The notes under the pieces were generated by a model that worked only from the letters and a program-made list of their open reading frames with translations, was not told the origin of the DNA and ran no database searches. Position numbers and translations under genes: made by a program. Positions 37,266 to 46,610 of a stretch of DNA of 64,000 nt are shown here, one piece after another. Every line of letters begins with the position of its first letter. Position 1 is the stretch's first letter. The stretch comes from Mesorhizobium sp. B2-3-4. GTDB taxonomy: Bacteria; Pseudomonadota; Alphaproteobacteria; Rhizobiales; Rhizobiaceae. The stretch covers positions 62,001 to 126,000 of the forward strand of contig NZ_VFVY01000002.1 in NCBI RefSeq assembly GCF_006442315.1. Direction: 5' to 3'.

Positions 37266-38135
37266 TCAATCCTCGACGAAGGTGTCGAAGGCTTTGTAGA
37301 ACGCTTCGTTGCGTTTCATCCTGTCGAAGACGTCATCGCCGATCCTGCTGACGATCACGGTGATCAGGGCCTGCACCACCGCAAGCGTCGAGACCACAGA
37401 AGACAGCACCGAGGATTGGCTGGCGGCGAGCACCAGCTTGACATCGGAGATGGCAATTGTGGGTGCCAGCGAACTGTCGACGATCGAGACGATCCTTGCG
37501 CCGGCGCTCTCGGCGTAACGCGCGATCTTGAGCGCGTCGCTTGAATAGCTTCGATGCGACAGCACGACGACGACATCGTCAGGCCCGGCATCGCGCACCT
37601 CGTCGCCCAGCACGCCGCCGCGCCCGTCGATCAGCACGGTCTTGTCGGAGAACATGCGGCAATTGTAGTCGAGGAAGAACGCCGCCGAATAAAGGCTGCG
37701 GAAGCCGACGATGAAGACGCGTCTTGCCGCGATGAAGGCATCGGCGGCGGCAACGAGGTCTTCGATCCCGATCTGACTTGCGGTCGATTGCAGGTCGGAC
37801 ATGTCGCGGGCAAACACCTCGGCGACGGCTTCGCTCATCTGGCCGAGCTTGCCCTTGGTGCGCAGGCCCTCGACGCGGCCGCGCATGGTCGAGCCTTCGC
37901 CGCCGAGCCAGCTCCGGAACGGGTCCCTGAACTCGTTGTAACGTTCGAAGCCGAGCTCGCGCACCAGCCGCATCAGGCTCGAGGGATGGACATTCGCCAA
38001 ATCCGAGACCTGGCGAAGCGAATGCATCGCGATCTTTTCGGGGTTCTCGCGCACGTAACGCGCGGCGACGCGCAGCTGCTTCGGATAGGTCTCGAACGTG
38101 TCGTCGATCCTGCTGTTGATCTCGTCCAGATTCAT
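37266..38135 (-). CDS. RpiR/MurR-family transcriptional regulator
   Basis: This 289-residue regulator has an N-terminal RpiR helix-turn-helix (about 35-75; SLRQVSDLANVHPSSLMRLV) and a SIS domain (about 125-260; RRVFIVGFRSLYSAAFF and VVVLSHRSYSSDA). RpiR proteins usually sense phosphosugars, but rhizobial copies also sit in amino-acid and amine clusters. It lies inside the six-gene operon between the class III aminotransferase and the C45 gene, and is the probable local regulator of the divergent promoter at 40913-41117. Confidence 0.9.
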   Translation of the reverse strand: MNLDEINSRIDDTFETYPKQLRVAARYVRENPEKIAMHSLRQVSDLANVHPSSLMRLVRELGFERYNEFRDPFRSWLGGEGSTMRGRVEGLRTKGKLGQMSEAVAEVFARDMSDLQSTASQIGIEDLVAAADAFIAARRVFIVGFRSLYSAAFFLDYNCRMFSDKTVLIDGRGGVLGDEVRDAGPDDVVVVLSHRSYSSDALKIARYAESAGARIVSIVDSSLAPTIAISDVKLVLAASQSSVLSSVVSTLAVVQALITVIVSRIGDDVFDRMKRNEAFYKAFDTFVED

Positions 38136-38199
38136 GTTGCGCTCGCTCCCGTTGCCGCCAGCCTATCAACAGCATGACCGCGCGCGCTAGCTTTCCCCC

Positions 38200-39600
38200 T
38201 CATGATGGCTTCCGTTCCAAGGTGCGATCGAGCGCCCTGCCAAACTTGTCCACAAGCTCCTCGATATGGCGCGGCTCGACGATATAGGGCGGCATCAACA
38301 GGACATGGTCGCCAACCTGGCTTTCCGGCGACGAAGCCGAGACGTAGCAGATCAGGCCGAGGTCGAGCGCGTGTTCCGTCAACCTGGTGTCGATCTGCAG
38401 CGAGGCGTCGAAATTCTGCTTGGTCGAACGGTCGGCGACGATCTCGATGCCCTGCATCAGCCCCCTTCCCCTGATGTCGCCGACATGGGGATCCTCGGCG
38501 AACCGCTCGTGCAGCAACTGATCGAGCAGGTGCCCGGATCTGCGCACGTTGGAAGCAAGGTCGCGCTGTTCGATCTCGCGCTGCACGGCAAGTGCCGCGG
38601 CGCAAGCCAGTGTGTGGCCGTGAAAACTGTGGCCATGTCGGAAGAAGCCCGTCTTGTCGCGGATCGCATCATGGATCGCCGAGCTGACCAGCACGGCGCC
38701 CAACGGCGCATAGCCGCCGGCCAGCGCCTTGCCGATCATCACCAGGTCGGGGCAAATCTCTTCCTGGGTGAAGGCGTATTTCGTGCCGACACGGCCCATG
38801 CCGCACATCACCTCGTCGAGGATAAGCAAGATGCCGTAGCGGTCGCAGATGCGGCGGATTTCGCGAAAGTAGCCTTCCGGTGCGGTTACCGCACCCAGAA
38901 TGCTGCCGACGACTGTTTCGCAGATGAAGGCTGACACGCGTGACGGGCCGACCCGCTCGATTGTTGCTTCCAGCTCACGCGCTGTGCGTAGCGCAAAATC
39001 CTCCGACGTCTCGCCTTCGCGCAGGCCGCGATAGGCGTAGGCGGGACCGATATGGGCGGTGTTGGTGGGAAGCAGCGGTTTGAACGGTCCGCGCCGACGC
39101 TCGCTGCCGCCGGCTGCCAGGCCTGCCAGTGTACTGCCGACATAGCCTCCGTGGCGGCCGATTACGATGTGGCGGTCGGGCTGGCCCCTGTCGATGAAAT
39201 ACTGCCGTGCCAGTTTGAGCGCGGCGTCCGCAGCCTCGGCGCCGCTGTTGGTGAACCAGACATGCGAGAGTTCGTCGGGTGCATCGGCGCACAGGTTTTC
39301 GGCCAGTTCCTCCATCGGCCCGCTGGTGAAAAATGCGGTGTGTGCATAGGCGATCTGGTCGAGCTGCGCATGCATGGCCGCGCGCACCGCGGCATTGCTG
39401 TGCCCCAGGCATGACGGCCCCGAGCCGGAGCTGCCGTCGAGATAGCGCTTGCCGCCCCTGTCGACGATATAGACGCCGTCGCCCTTGACGGCCTCGCGGA
39501 TGGTCGGCGCCAGCAGGTCGCGATGAAACGCCGCGCTGGCGCTCACCACGACCGGCGAGGATCGATCGCCTTGGCGCCTGGCCGAGCCGAGCCCGCTCAT
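38200..39600 (-). CDS. Class III (omega) aminotransferase
   Basis: This 466-residue PLP aminotransferase of fold type I, class III, has the PLP lysine at K291 (VMIGKALAGGYAPLGA), the cofactor-binding D262 in LILDEV and the SGAEAADAALKLAR segment near 119-132. Class III enzymes act on omega-amino, beta-amino or diamino substrates and include beta-alanine:pyruvate aminotransferases, which make beta-keto acids. The ATG overlaps the stop of the Rid gene by four bases. With BKACE in the same operon, a beta-amino acid substrate is a reasonable inference. Confidence 0.92.
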   Translation of the reverse strand: MSGLGSARRQGDRSSPVVVSASAAFHRDLLAPTIREAVKGDGVYIVDRGGKRYLDGSSGSGPSCLGHSNAAVRAAMHAQLDQIAYAHTAFFTSGPMEELAENLCADAPDELSHVWFTNSGAEAADAALKLARQYFIDRGQPDRHIVIGRHGGYVGSTLAGLAAGGSERRRGPFKPLLPTNTAHIGPAYAYRGLREGETSEDFALRTARELEATIERVGPSRVSAFICETVVGSILGAVTAPEGYFREIRRICDRYGILLILDEVMCGMGRVGTKYAFTQEEICPDLVMIGKALAGGYAPLGAVLVSSAIHDAIRDKTGFFRHGHSFHGHTLACAAALAVQREIEQRDLASNVRRSGHLLDQLLHERFAEDPHVGDIRGRGLMQGIEIVADRSTKQNFDASLQIDTRLTEHALDLGLICYVSASSPESQVGDHVLLMPPYIVEPRHIEELVDKFGRALDRTLERKPS

Positions 39601-40001
39601 CGGTCAGCCGATCCGCCGATCGCGGCGACGCATTCGATCTCGACCAGCCCATCGGCCGCGGCAAGGCCGGCAATCACTGTCGAGCTTGCATAGTCGATGC
39701 CCGCGAGCCTGGCCTTGCGTGCCCGGTTCATCGCCTCATAGTCCGTAACGTCGCGAAGGAAGACCGTCATCTTGACGATGTCCTGCAACGTGCCGCCCTC
39801 GGCCTCCAGGATTTTTTCGATCTTGTCGAAGCACACGAGGCTCTGCTTTTCCGCGTCGCCCTTATGCAGGATCGTGCCTGTCTGCGAATCGCGCGCCAGA
39901 AATCCAGACGTGTAGACGGTTCTGCCGCCTTCGACGGCAATGGCGCTTGCGAATGGCGCGCCGGGAACGGCGACACCTTCAGCGGTAATCTTTCGTTTCA
40001 T
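39597..40001 (-). CDS. Rid-family (YjgF/YER057c) protein, Arg-less
   Basis: This small 134-residue YjgF-fold protein is likely a trimer. Archetypal RidA hydrolyses reactive enamine/imine intermediates made by PLP enzymes using a conserved arginine in an ARS-type segment before the C-terminal strand. Here the aligned segment is YASSTV, with serine in place of that arginine, while the EIE-type glutamate region (VEIECVA) is kept. It therefore belongs to another Rid subfamily of unknown activity. It overlaps the class IV aminotransferase upstream and the class III aminotransferase downstream by four bases each, so it is made together with both. Confidence 0.88.
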   Translation of the reverse strand: MKRKITAEGVAVPGAPFASAIAVEGGRTVYTSGFLARDSQTGTILHKGDAEKQSLVCFDKIEKILEAEGGTLQDIVKMTVFLRDVTDYEAMNRARKARLAGIDYASSTVIAGLAAADGLVEIECVAAIGGSADR

Positions 40002-40912
40002 GAGTTCAGCCAGCTCAGATGTTGTTGGACGAAGTCGCAGCCGACCATGTCGATATAGGCTGCGGTGAGATGCGCGGTGACCGGGCCCGACACCGTCAAC
40101 TTGCGGCCGTTGAAGGACGACACGGGGCAGAGGCAGAGGCTCGTCGAAGCGATGAACATCTCGTCTGCAATCGCCGCGTCGTAGAGGTCGAGATCGGTCT
40201 CGCGCACTTCGATGCCGAGGTCTTTGGCGATCTCGATCACCGTCGCGCGGCTGATGCCGGGCAGGATGTTGTTGGCGCGCGGCGTCATCAGCAGGCCGTC
40301 GCAGACGAGGAAGACATTGTTGCCTTCGCCCTCCGCGAGATTACCGTTCTCATCCAGCAGCAACGCCCAGGCCTGCGGGTCGAGCCGCTTCACGTCGTTA
40401 CCGGCCAGGATCATGTTGAGATACTGGTTCATCTTGGCGCGCGGGCTGAGCGCCCTGGCCGCTGTCCTTGGCGTTGCCGGCGTCACCACCTTGATGCCCT
40501 CGCGAAACAGCCGCGCCCGCTTGGCGATCGGCAGCGGGCAGCATTCGATGATGACGTTGGGCCCGGTATGCTCCCAGCCCTCATCGCCAATCGCCTGCAC
40601 ACCGGCACTGATGCGCTGGCCGACCCAATAGTCTTCCCGTTCGGTGAGCAGATGGCGATTGCGCTCCAGCGTCTCCTCACTCAGCGCTATCATCTCGTCG
40701 AAGCCGATGCCGCAATCGATGTCGAGATATTTGAGCGAGCGGTAGAGTCGCTGCACGTGCTCCTTCAGCCGGAACGGGCGTCCGTGAAAGGTTCGGGTGA
40801 GATCGAAAGCCCCATAGCCGCGCAGCGAACTCAGATCGCGGAACGGCACGCACACCTCGCGCTCGGGCATGAACCGCCCGTTGAAATAGGCAACGCGTTG
40901 CATGGCCGCCAT
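39998..40912 (-). CDS. Class IV aminotransferase (branched-chain/D-amino acid type)
   Basis: This PLP enzyme of fold type IV (IlvE, D-amino-acid aminotransferase, ADC lyase family) has 304 residues. The catalytic lysine is K160 in RAKMNQYLNMILA, with the AEGEGNNVFLV cofactor segment and the PGISRATVIEIA phosphate loop. Stereochemistry and substrate cannot be decided from sequence. An ATG preceded by GGAGGAG gives the start at about 40912. It is the first gene of the operon that continues with Rid, class III aminotransferase, RpiR, C45 and BKACE, and is divergent from the peptide-type importer. Confidence 0.9.
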   Translation of the reverse strand: MAAMQRVAYFNGRFMPEREVCVPFRDLSSLRGYGAFDLTRTFHGRPFRLKEHVQRLYRSLKYLDIDCGIGFDEMIALSEETLERNRHLLTEREDYWVGQRISAGVQAIGDEGWEHTGPNVIIECCPLPIAKRARLFREGIKVVTPATPRTAARALSPRAKMNQYLNMILAGNDVKRLDPQAWALLLDENGNLAEGEGNNVFLVCDGLLMTPRANNILPGISRATVIEIAKDLGIEVRETDLDLYDAAIADEMFIASTSLCLCPVSSFNGRKLTVSGPVTAHLTAAYIDMVGCDFVQQHLSWLNS

Positions 40913-41117
40913 CGTCTCCTCCGCTAATAGGCATTTCCGCAACAGACGTACCAACGGTCGCGCCAAAAAGAAACATATTTTTCTTCTTGATCGAAAATAG
41001 ATACGTTTGTATTGTCGCCTGATCTGCCGAGCCAATGGGAACTGGGATCAGCAGGATCCGGCTCTATCGGCGGCGCAAAATCTCGAACAACGAGTCCGAC
41101 CAAGGGGAGAAGAATCC
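40913..41117. promoter_or_regulatory. Divergent promoter between catabolic operon and importer
   Basis: A locally AT-rich block at about 40965-41010 stands out in GC-rich surroundings. It includes an AAGAAA/TTTCTT inverted repeat with a six-base spacer (about 40968-40985). It separates the six-gene minus-strand operon from the importer genes and is the natural site for the RpiR-type regulator. No single sigma-70 promoter is convincing. Confidence 0.35.
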
Positions 41118-42764
41118 GTGTCCGGTGAAAAAGACCACACCTACCTTTCACGCCTGCGCGCCCAACTGGCCGACCGCCAGATCGACCGCCGAGAATTCCT
41201 GCGCACGGCGACCCTGCTTGGCGTATCGGCTTCCGCCGCGCTGACGATGGCAGGCCAGGTCCGCCCGGCACGCGCTGAGGAGACGCCGAAGGCCGGCGGC
41301 AAAATCCGCATCGAGAACAAGAACTCGTCGGCCGATCCGGCAACGATGACCAGCATCGATGAGTCCAATGCGACGCGGCAGGCGCTCGAATATTTGACCG
41401 AAACCGGGGCGGACAACATCACCCGGCCCTATCTGCTCGACTCCTGGAAGCCGAGCGACGACCTGCGCAGTTGGACCCTCAATTTGCGTAAGGGCGTGAA
41501 ATGGCAGGACGGCCGCGATTTCACCGCCGATGATGTCACCTGGAACATCAAGCGCCTGCTCACCGATGAAACCGGATCGTCGGTGCTCGGCTTGATGAAG
41601 GGCTACATGCTCAACGAAACGAAGGGCGCCGACGGCAACGCGACCCATTCGCTATGGGATGCCAATGCCATCGAGAAAGTCGACGACCACACGGTCCGGC
41701 TCAACCTGAAAGTCGCCCAGATCGCCGTGCCGGAGCATCTGTTCCACTATTCCTTCGCCATGGTCGACCCGACGTCGTCGCCGAAATTCAGGGTCGGCAT
41801 CAACGGCACCGGTCCGTTCCGGGTGGCGGAGCTCAATCCGGGCCGCAACGTGATCTATGAGGCCAACAAGAATTACTGGGGCCAGAAGCCCTACCTGGAT
41901 AGGCTGGAATTCGTCGATTACGGCGACGAACGTGCGGCTGTGCCGGCAGCGCTGATTTCAGGCCAGATCCAGGGTATCCTGAACGCGGAACCGCAGCAAA
42001 TGCCGCTGTTGCGCAACCAGCCCACTCTGCAGCTCTACGAAGTGCTGACCGGCGACGGCCCGGCATTGCGCTTCAGGGTCGACCACAAGCCGTTCGACAA
42101 TCCGAAAGTGCGCCTGGCGCTGCGGCTCGGCGTCGACAACGCGGCGGTTGCCAAGCTCGCGCTTGGCGATATGGGTAGCGCCGGCGAAGATCATATGGTG
42201 GCGCCGGTCCATCCCGAATATTTCAAGCTGCCGGACTTCAAGCAGGATGTCGCGCGCGCCAAGCAATTGCTTGCCGAGGCCGGTTATCCCAACGGCCTGC
42301 AATTCGAAGTCGCGGTCACCAAGACGCCCGCCTATCATATCCTGGTCGTCCAGGCGATCGTCGAGCAGTGGAAGCAGATCGGCGTCAACGCCACCATCAA
42401 TCTGATGCCGACCTCGGCCTATTACGATGTGTGGACGAAGGTGCCGGTCGGTCTGACGTCATGGGCGCATCGACCGCTCGGCATCATGAACATCGGCCTC
42501 GCCTACAGGTCGGGTGCGCCGTGGAATGAATCCGGCTACAACAATCCCGAGTTCGACAAATTGCTGACGCAGGCGGAATCGGTTGCCGACCCTGTCGAAC
42601 GCCGCAAGGTCATGGAGCCGATCGAGAAGATCCTGCAGGAAGACGGCCCGATGATCCAGGCGACGTGGCGCAAACAGGCGACCTTCTATGCGAAGGCCGT
42701 CGGCGGTTTCTCGATGCACCCCAGCCAGTACATCTTCGCCAGAAATCTCTGGCTCAAAGCCTAG
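41118..42764 (+). CDS. Peptide-type ABC substrate-binding protein with Tat signal
   Basis: This SBP family 5 receptor has 548 residues. It has a long N-terminus with a twin-arginine motif (DRREFLRTATLLG, about residues 23-35), a hydrophobic stretch and a likely cleavage after RPARA. This implies export in folded form, unlike the Sec-type receptors elsewhere in the window. The body has LNLRKGVKWQDGRDFTADDV and GINGTGPFRVAELNPGRN, typical of the family. The GTG at 41118 follows GGGGAGAAGAATCC. It is the first gene of the importer divergent from the BKACE operon. Confidence 0.9.
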   Translation: MSGEKDHTYLSRLRAQLADRQIDRREFLRTATLLGVSASAALTMAGQVRPARAEETPKAGGKIRIENKNSSADPATMTSIDESNATRQALEYLTETGADNITRPYLLDSWKPSDDLRSWTLNLRKGVKWQDGRDFTADDVTWNIKRLLTDETGSSVLGLMKGYMLNETKGADGNATHSLWDANAIEKVDDHTVRLNLKVAQIAVPEHLFHYSFAMVDPTSSPKFRVGINGTGPFRVAELNPGRNVIYEANKNYWGQKPYLDRLEFVDYGDERAAVPAALISGQIQGILNAEPQQMPLLRNQPTLQLYEVLTGDGPALRFRVDHKPFDNPKVRLALRLGVDNAAVAKLALGDMGSAGEDHMVAPVHPEYFKLPDFKQDVARAKQLLAEAGYPNGLQFEVAVTKTPAYHILVVQAIVEQWKQIGVNATINLMPTSAYYDVWTKVPVGLTSWAHRPLGIMNIGLAYRSGAPWNESGYNNPEFDKLLTQAESVADPVERRKVMEPIEKILQEDGPMIQATWRKQATFYAKAVGGFSMHPSQYIFARNLWLKA

Positions 42765-42766
42765 AT

Positions 42767-43780
42767 ATGCTGGCTTTTGCCCTGCGCCGGCTGACGCAAC
42801 TTCTGGTGACGGCGATCATTTCCAGCTTTCTGCTGTTCGTCGTCACCGAGTTCTCGCCTGGAACCGTATCGCGGCAGATCCTGGGCCCCTACGCCTTGCC
42901 GAACCAGGTGGCGCTGCTCGACCAGAAGCTCGGCCTCTCGCAGTCGCTGCCGCAGCGCTACGTCAACTGGCTTTCGGTCCTGGTCGGATTGAAGGCCAAC
43001 CCTCTCGGAGATCCCTCGCTTAAGCTCGATCTGAGCGATAGCCGGGGCGACCGTTATTTCGGCAATTTCGGCTATTCGCTGATGTTCAAGCAGCCCGTAC
43101 GCGATGTGCTGGCCGGACCGTTGGAAAACTCGGCGCTGCTCGGTGCGGTGGCGATGGCATTCATCGTTCCGCTGTCGCTGCTGATCGGCATCCTGGCGGG
43201 AGCGAATGCCGGCACCCAACTCGACCGATTGCTGAGCACCGGCTGCCTGATCGTCACCTCGATCCCCGAATATGCTGCGGGCGTGATCCTTCTCACCATA
43301 TTCGTTTCGTATCTCAACTGGCTGCCCGGAACGAGCCCGCTGCTGGCGACCGAGCAATGGTCAATAGCCAGCCAGTTGGTCCTCCCCGCGGCAGTGCTGA
43401 CGCTTGCGACCGTCGGCTATGTCGCCCGCATCGTGCGCGCCTCGATGGCCGACACGATGACCAAACCTTATGTGCGAACCGCCTTGCTCAAGGGGCTGAC
43501 CAAGCGCCGGATCGTCACCCGTCACGTCATCCGCAACGGCATGATCCCGCCAATGACGGTGCTTCTCCTGCAGATCAACTGGCTGGTCGGTGGCGTGGTG
43601 GTCTGTGAGTCGATCTTTGCCTATCCGGGCGTCGGACGCCTGCTCTTGCAGGCGGGGCTGTTCGGCGACCTGGCGCTGGTGCAGACCATCACCTTGCTCA
43701 GCCTCGCCATCGCAGCGGTCACGCAGTTGCTGGCCGACATTTCCTATGTAGCGCTCAATCCGCGCGTGCGCCTGACATGA
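42767..43780 (+). CDS. Peptide-type ABC transporter permease, DppB type (third PepT system)
   Basis: This 337-residue inner-membrane subunit has the DppB-like N-terminal helix (LRRLTQLLVTAIISSFLLFV), a large periplasmic region and the VIRNGMIPPMTVLLLQIN contact loop. It starts two bases after the binding-protein stop, with no hairpin between, and overlaps the next permease by four bases. Confidence 0.9.
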   Translation: MLAFALRRLTQLLVTAIISSFLLFVVTEFSPGTVSRQILGPYALPNQVALLDQKLGLSQSLPQRYVNWLSVLVGLKANPLGDPSLKLDLSDSRGDRYFGNFGYSLMFKQPVRDVLAGPLENSALLGAVAMAFIVPLSLLIGILAGANAGTQLDRLLSTGCLIVTSIPEYAAGVILLTIFVSYLNWLPGTSPLLATEQWSIASQLVLPAAVLTLATVGYVARIVRASMADTMTKPYVRTALLKGLTKRRIVTRHVIRNGMIPPMTVLLLQINWLVGGVVVCESIFAYPGVGRLLLQAGLFGDLALVQTITLLSLAIAAVTQLLADISYVALNPRVRLT

Positions 43781-44637
43781 TGCACACCCGCGATCCCCAC
43801 AAATCGGCGGCCGCGGCGAACCGCAGGCTGTGGCGCCATTTCTGGCCGAAAACCGTCAGTGCCCGCTTCGGCATTTCCTTGATCCTGTTCTGGATCGCGG
43901 TCGCGATGCTGGCACCGTGGATTTCGCCCTATCCGCCCAACGCGCAGGATATGGATGCGCTGTCAAATCTCGGCCCCAGCGCGACGCATTGGCTCGGAAC
44001 CGACCTGCTCGGGCGCGATATCCTTTCCCGCATCCTGTGGGGCGCGCGCACCACCCTGATCGTGGTTCCGATCGCAACCGCGTCGGCGTTCGGCGCTGGA
44101 ACGGCGATCGGACTCGCTTCCGGTTATTTCGGCGGCATCATCGACCGCGCCATATCCGGCCTTTCCGACATTATCCTGTCGTTCCCGACGCTGATCCTCT
44201 ACATCGTGCTGATCACCTCGATTGGTCCGTCGCTAGTCAATATCGTCATTGCGATCACGCTCGCTTCGGCGCCAAGCATCGGCCGCATCGTACGCGGTCT
44301 GACCCTCGAACTCAGAACGCACGGTTATGTCGCGGCGGCCGAGATGCGCGGCGAGAGCGTGCTGTTCACGCTGTTCCTCGAAATCCTGCCCAATGCGCGT
44401 GGACCGCTGCTCGCCGACCTATCGATGCGCGCCGGCCTTGCCGTGGTCACAGTTGGCACGCTGGGCTTTCTCGGCCTCGGCCTGCCGCCGCCCGATCCGG
44501 ACTGGGGCTCGATGGTCGCCGAGAACGTCACGATGATCCCGGTCTATCCGTATATGGCGCTGTTTCCCGGGCTTGCCATGTGTTCGCTGGTCATCGGCTT
44601 CTCGATGCTGGCCGACGGACTGGAGGAGGACCAATGA
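43777..44637 (+). CDS. Peptide-type ABC transporter permease, DppC type (third PepT system)
   Basis: This 286-residue inner-membrane subunit carries the LGTDLLGRDILSRILWGART segment and the EILPNARGPLLADLS contact loop of DppC-type permeases, and the LGFLGLGLPPPDPDWG motif. It overlaps both neighbours by four bases and is translationally coupled with the fused ATPase that follows. Confidence 0.9.
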   Translation: MMHTRDPHKSAAAANRRLWRHFWPKTVSARFGISLILFWIAVAMLAPWISPYPPNAQDMDALSNLGPSATHWLGTDLLGRDILSRILWGARTTLIVVPIATASAFGAGTAIGLASGYFGGIIDRAISGLSDIILSFPTLILYIVLITSIGPSLVNIVIAITLASAPSIGRIVRGLTLELRTHGYVAAAEMRGESVLFTLFLEILPNARGPLLADLSMRAGLAVVTVGTLGFLGLGLPPPDPDWGSMVAENVTMIPVYPYMALFPGLAMCSLVIGFSMLADGLEEDQ

Positions 44638-46610
44638 GCCCGCTTCTCCAGATCGAGAACCTGTCGCTCGTCTACGGCGCGGATCAGGTGGTGCGCGATC
44701 TTTCCTTCACCATCGGCCGCGGCGAGAGCTTTGGCCTGGTGGGCGAATCCGGCAGTGGCAAGAGCAGCGTCGCCAATGTCATCATCGGCGATCTGCCCAG
44801 GATCGCCAGCGCGCGCGGCAGCATCAGCTACGACGGCATCGACCTGCTCGGCGCCAGCCGCGAGCAGTTGCGCGCCTTGCGCGGCCGGCGCATCGGATTC
44901 GTCCAACAAGATCCGGGCGCCAGCCTCAATCCCACCATGCGCATCGGCCGCCAGTTGCTCGAGGCGCTGGAGCAAAGCGATGCCCCCGTTGCCGGCCGCA
45001 AGGAGCGAGCGGCTGAAATGCTGTCGCGCGTCGGTTTCGACAATCCCGGTACAATCATGGCGCGCTACCCGCATCAGATTTCAGGTGGACAGCAGCAGCG
45101 CGTAATGATTGCCATGGCGCTGCTGCCGCAGCCCGACCTGATCCTGCTCGACGAGCCGACTTCCGGGCTCGACGTCACCGTCGAAGCAGCGGTGATCAAG
45201 CTGATCGCAGAACTCAGAACGCAATTCGGCACCTCGCTCCTCTTCATCTCGCACAACCTCAACCTGGTGGCGAAGGCCTGCGACCGGGTCGGCGTTCTCT
45301 ATGCCGGCGACCTGGTCGAGGAGGCTCCGGCGGGCAGTGTGTTCGAAAATCCCCGGCACCCTTACACGCAAGGCCTAGTGAAGTGCCTGCCCGGCCAGAG
45401 CGCCGTCCTGCTGCCGATACGCGGGCATGTGCCCTCGCCGGATGAACGCGGCCCGGGTTGCCTGTTCGCGTCGCGTTGCGAACACCATCTCGCTGGCCTG
45501 TGCGACGCGCCGTTCGACGCAGTGACGCTCGACCGCGCGCACCGCGTGCGCTGCACGAGGCTTGCAGACATACCTCCTTTCGCCAGGCAGGCAGGGGCTC
45601 CCGAAGCAAGATCGCTCGATGGCGCGCCGCCGGCCATAACAATCCGGCAGTTGCGCAAAAGCTACCCGGCTTCGGGCGGGGACCTCTTCGTCGCCAATGA
45701 CGATATCGATCTCGACATCCGGCAAGGCGAGATCCTCGGGCTGGTCGGCGAGTCCGGGTCAGGCAAGTCGACGCTGGCCAAGATCATCGCCGGCTTTGAC
45801 GTCGCGACATCCGGAACCATCATGGTCGGCGGCACCGACATTGCCAAACTGCCGGTGCGCAAGCGCAACCGCGCGTTGCTGCGCCAAGTGCAGATGGTGT
45901 TCCAAAATCCTGATTCTACTTTGAACCCCACCCATACGATCGGCTGGGCGCTCGGCCGCGCGATAAGAAAGCTCGAGGTGGGTTCGGGTGACCTTTCGCC
46001 GCTTGGAACACGCGTGCGTGAGTTGCTTGGCCTTGTCGCGTTGTTGCCCGCTCTCGGCAGCCGCAAGCCGAAGGCGCTCTCCGGCGGTCAACGCCAGCGC
46101 GTCGCCATTGCCCGCGCGCTCGCGGGCCAACCACGCCTGTTGCTCGCCGACGAATGTGTATCGGCGCTGGACGTCTCGGTCCAGGCGGCGATCATAGAGT
46201 TGTTGCAGGACATCCGGACGCGGACCGGAACGGCAATCCTGTTCATTGGTCACGATCTGCCTTTGGTGCGGCAAATCAGCGATCGCATTGTCGTGCTTTT
46301 TCGGGGCAAGCCGATGGAAGTCGGCTCGGCGTCCCAGGTCTACTCTCTGCCGCTGCATCCCTATACCGAAGCGTTATTGTCAGGCCAAAATGACTCTGAA
46401 GAGCCTAAAAAGACGACGGCAGTTTCGTCTACACAAGCGGTGGGTGGTTGTCCTTATGTGCAGCGATGCGGGAGAGTAATCGGCGATATCTGCCGGACCC
46501 ATGCCCCAGAATATCAGCAAGCTGCTTCCGGGCATCAAATTTACTGCCATATCAGGCCGGAGGAATTGTTGCGAATGCAGAGTCAGCTCGGGCCTAAAAA
46601 CGTAGCCTAA
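44634..46610 (+). CDS. Fused double ATPase of a peptide-type ABC importer (DppD-DppF fusion)
   Basis: Two complete ABC ATPases lie in one 658-residue chain. The first half has [17 protein letters not shown] and LILLDEPTSGLD; the second (from about residue 335) has [17 protein letters not shown] and LLLADECVSALD. Each half ends with an oligopeptide-type extension, including cysteine segments (CLFASRC and CPYVQRC). This layout, as in GsiA/YejF-like proteins, replaces separate DppD and DppF genes. The ATG at 44634 overlaps the permease stop; a longer upstream frame exists but runs through the permease gene. Confidence 0.93.
   Translation: MSPLLQIENLSLVYGADQVVRDLSFTIGRGESFGLVGESGSGKSSVANVIIGDLPRIASARGSISYDGIDLLGASREQLRALRGRRIGFVQQDPGASLNPTMRIGRQLLEALEQSDAPVAGRKERAAEMLSRVGFDNPGTIMARYPHQISGGQQQRVMIAMALLPQPDLILLDEPTSGLDVTVEAAVIKLIAELRTQFGTSLLFISHNLNLVAKACDRVGVLYAGDLVEEAPAGSVFENPRHPYTQGLVKCLPGQSAVLLPIRGHVPSPDERGPGCLFASRCEHHLAGLCDAPFDAVTLDRAHRVRCTRLADIPPFARQAGAPEARSLDGAPPAITIRQLRKSYPASGGDLFVANDDIDLDIRQGEILGLVGESGSGKSTLAKIIAGFDVATSGTIMVGGTDIAKLPVRKRNRALLRQVQMVFQNPDSTLNPTHTIGWALGRAIRKLEVGSGDLSPLGTRVRELLGLVALLPALGSRKPKALSGGQRQRVAIARALAGQPRLLLADECVSALDVSVQAAIIELLQDIRTRTGTAILFIGHDLPLVRQISDRIVVLFRGKPMEVGSASQVYSLPLHPYTEALLSGQNDSEEPKKTTAVSSTQAVGGCPYVQRCGRVIGDICRTHAPEYQQAASGHQIYCHIRPEELLRMQSQLGPKNVA

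Noticed and set aside
43830..44633. 5' extension of the fused ATPase frame
   Set aside because: It runs out of frame through the DppC-type permease gene; the ATG at 44634 with ATGA overlap is the proper start.
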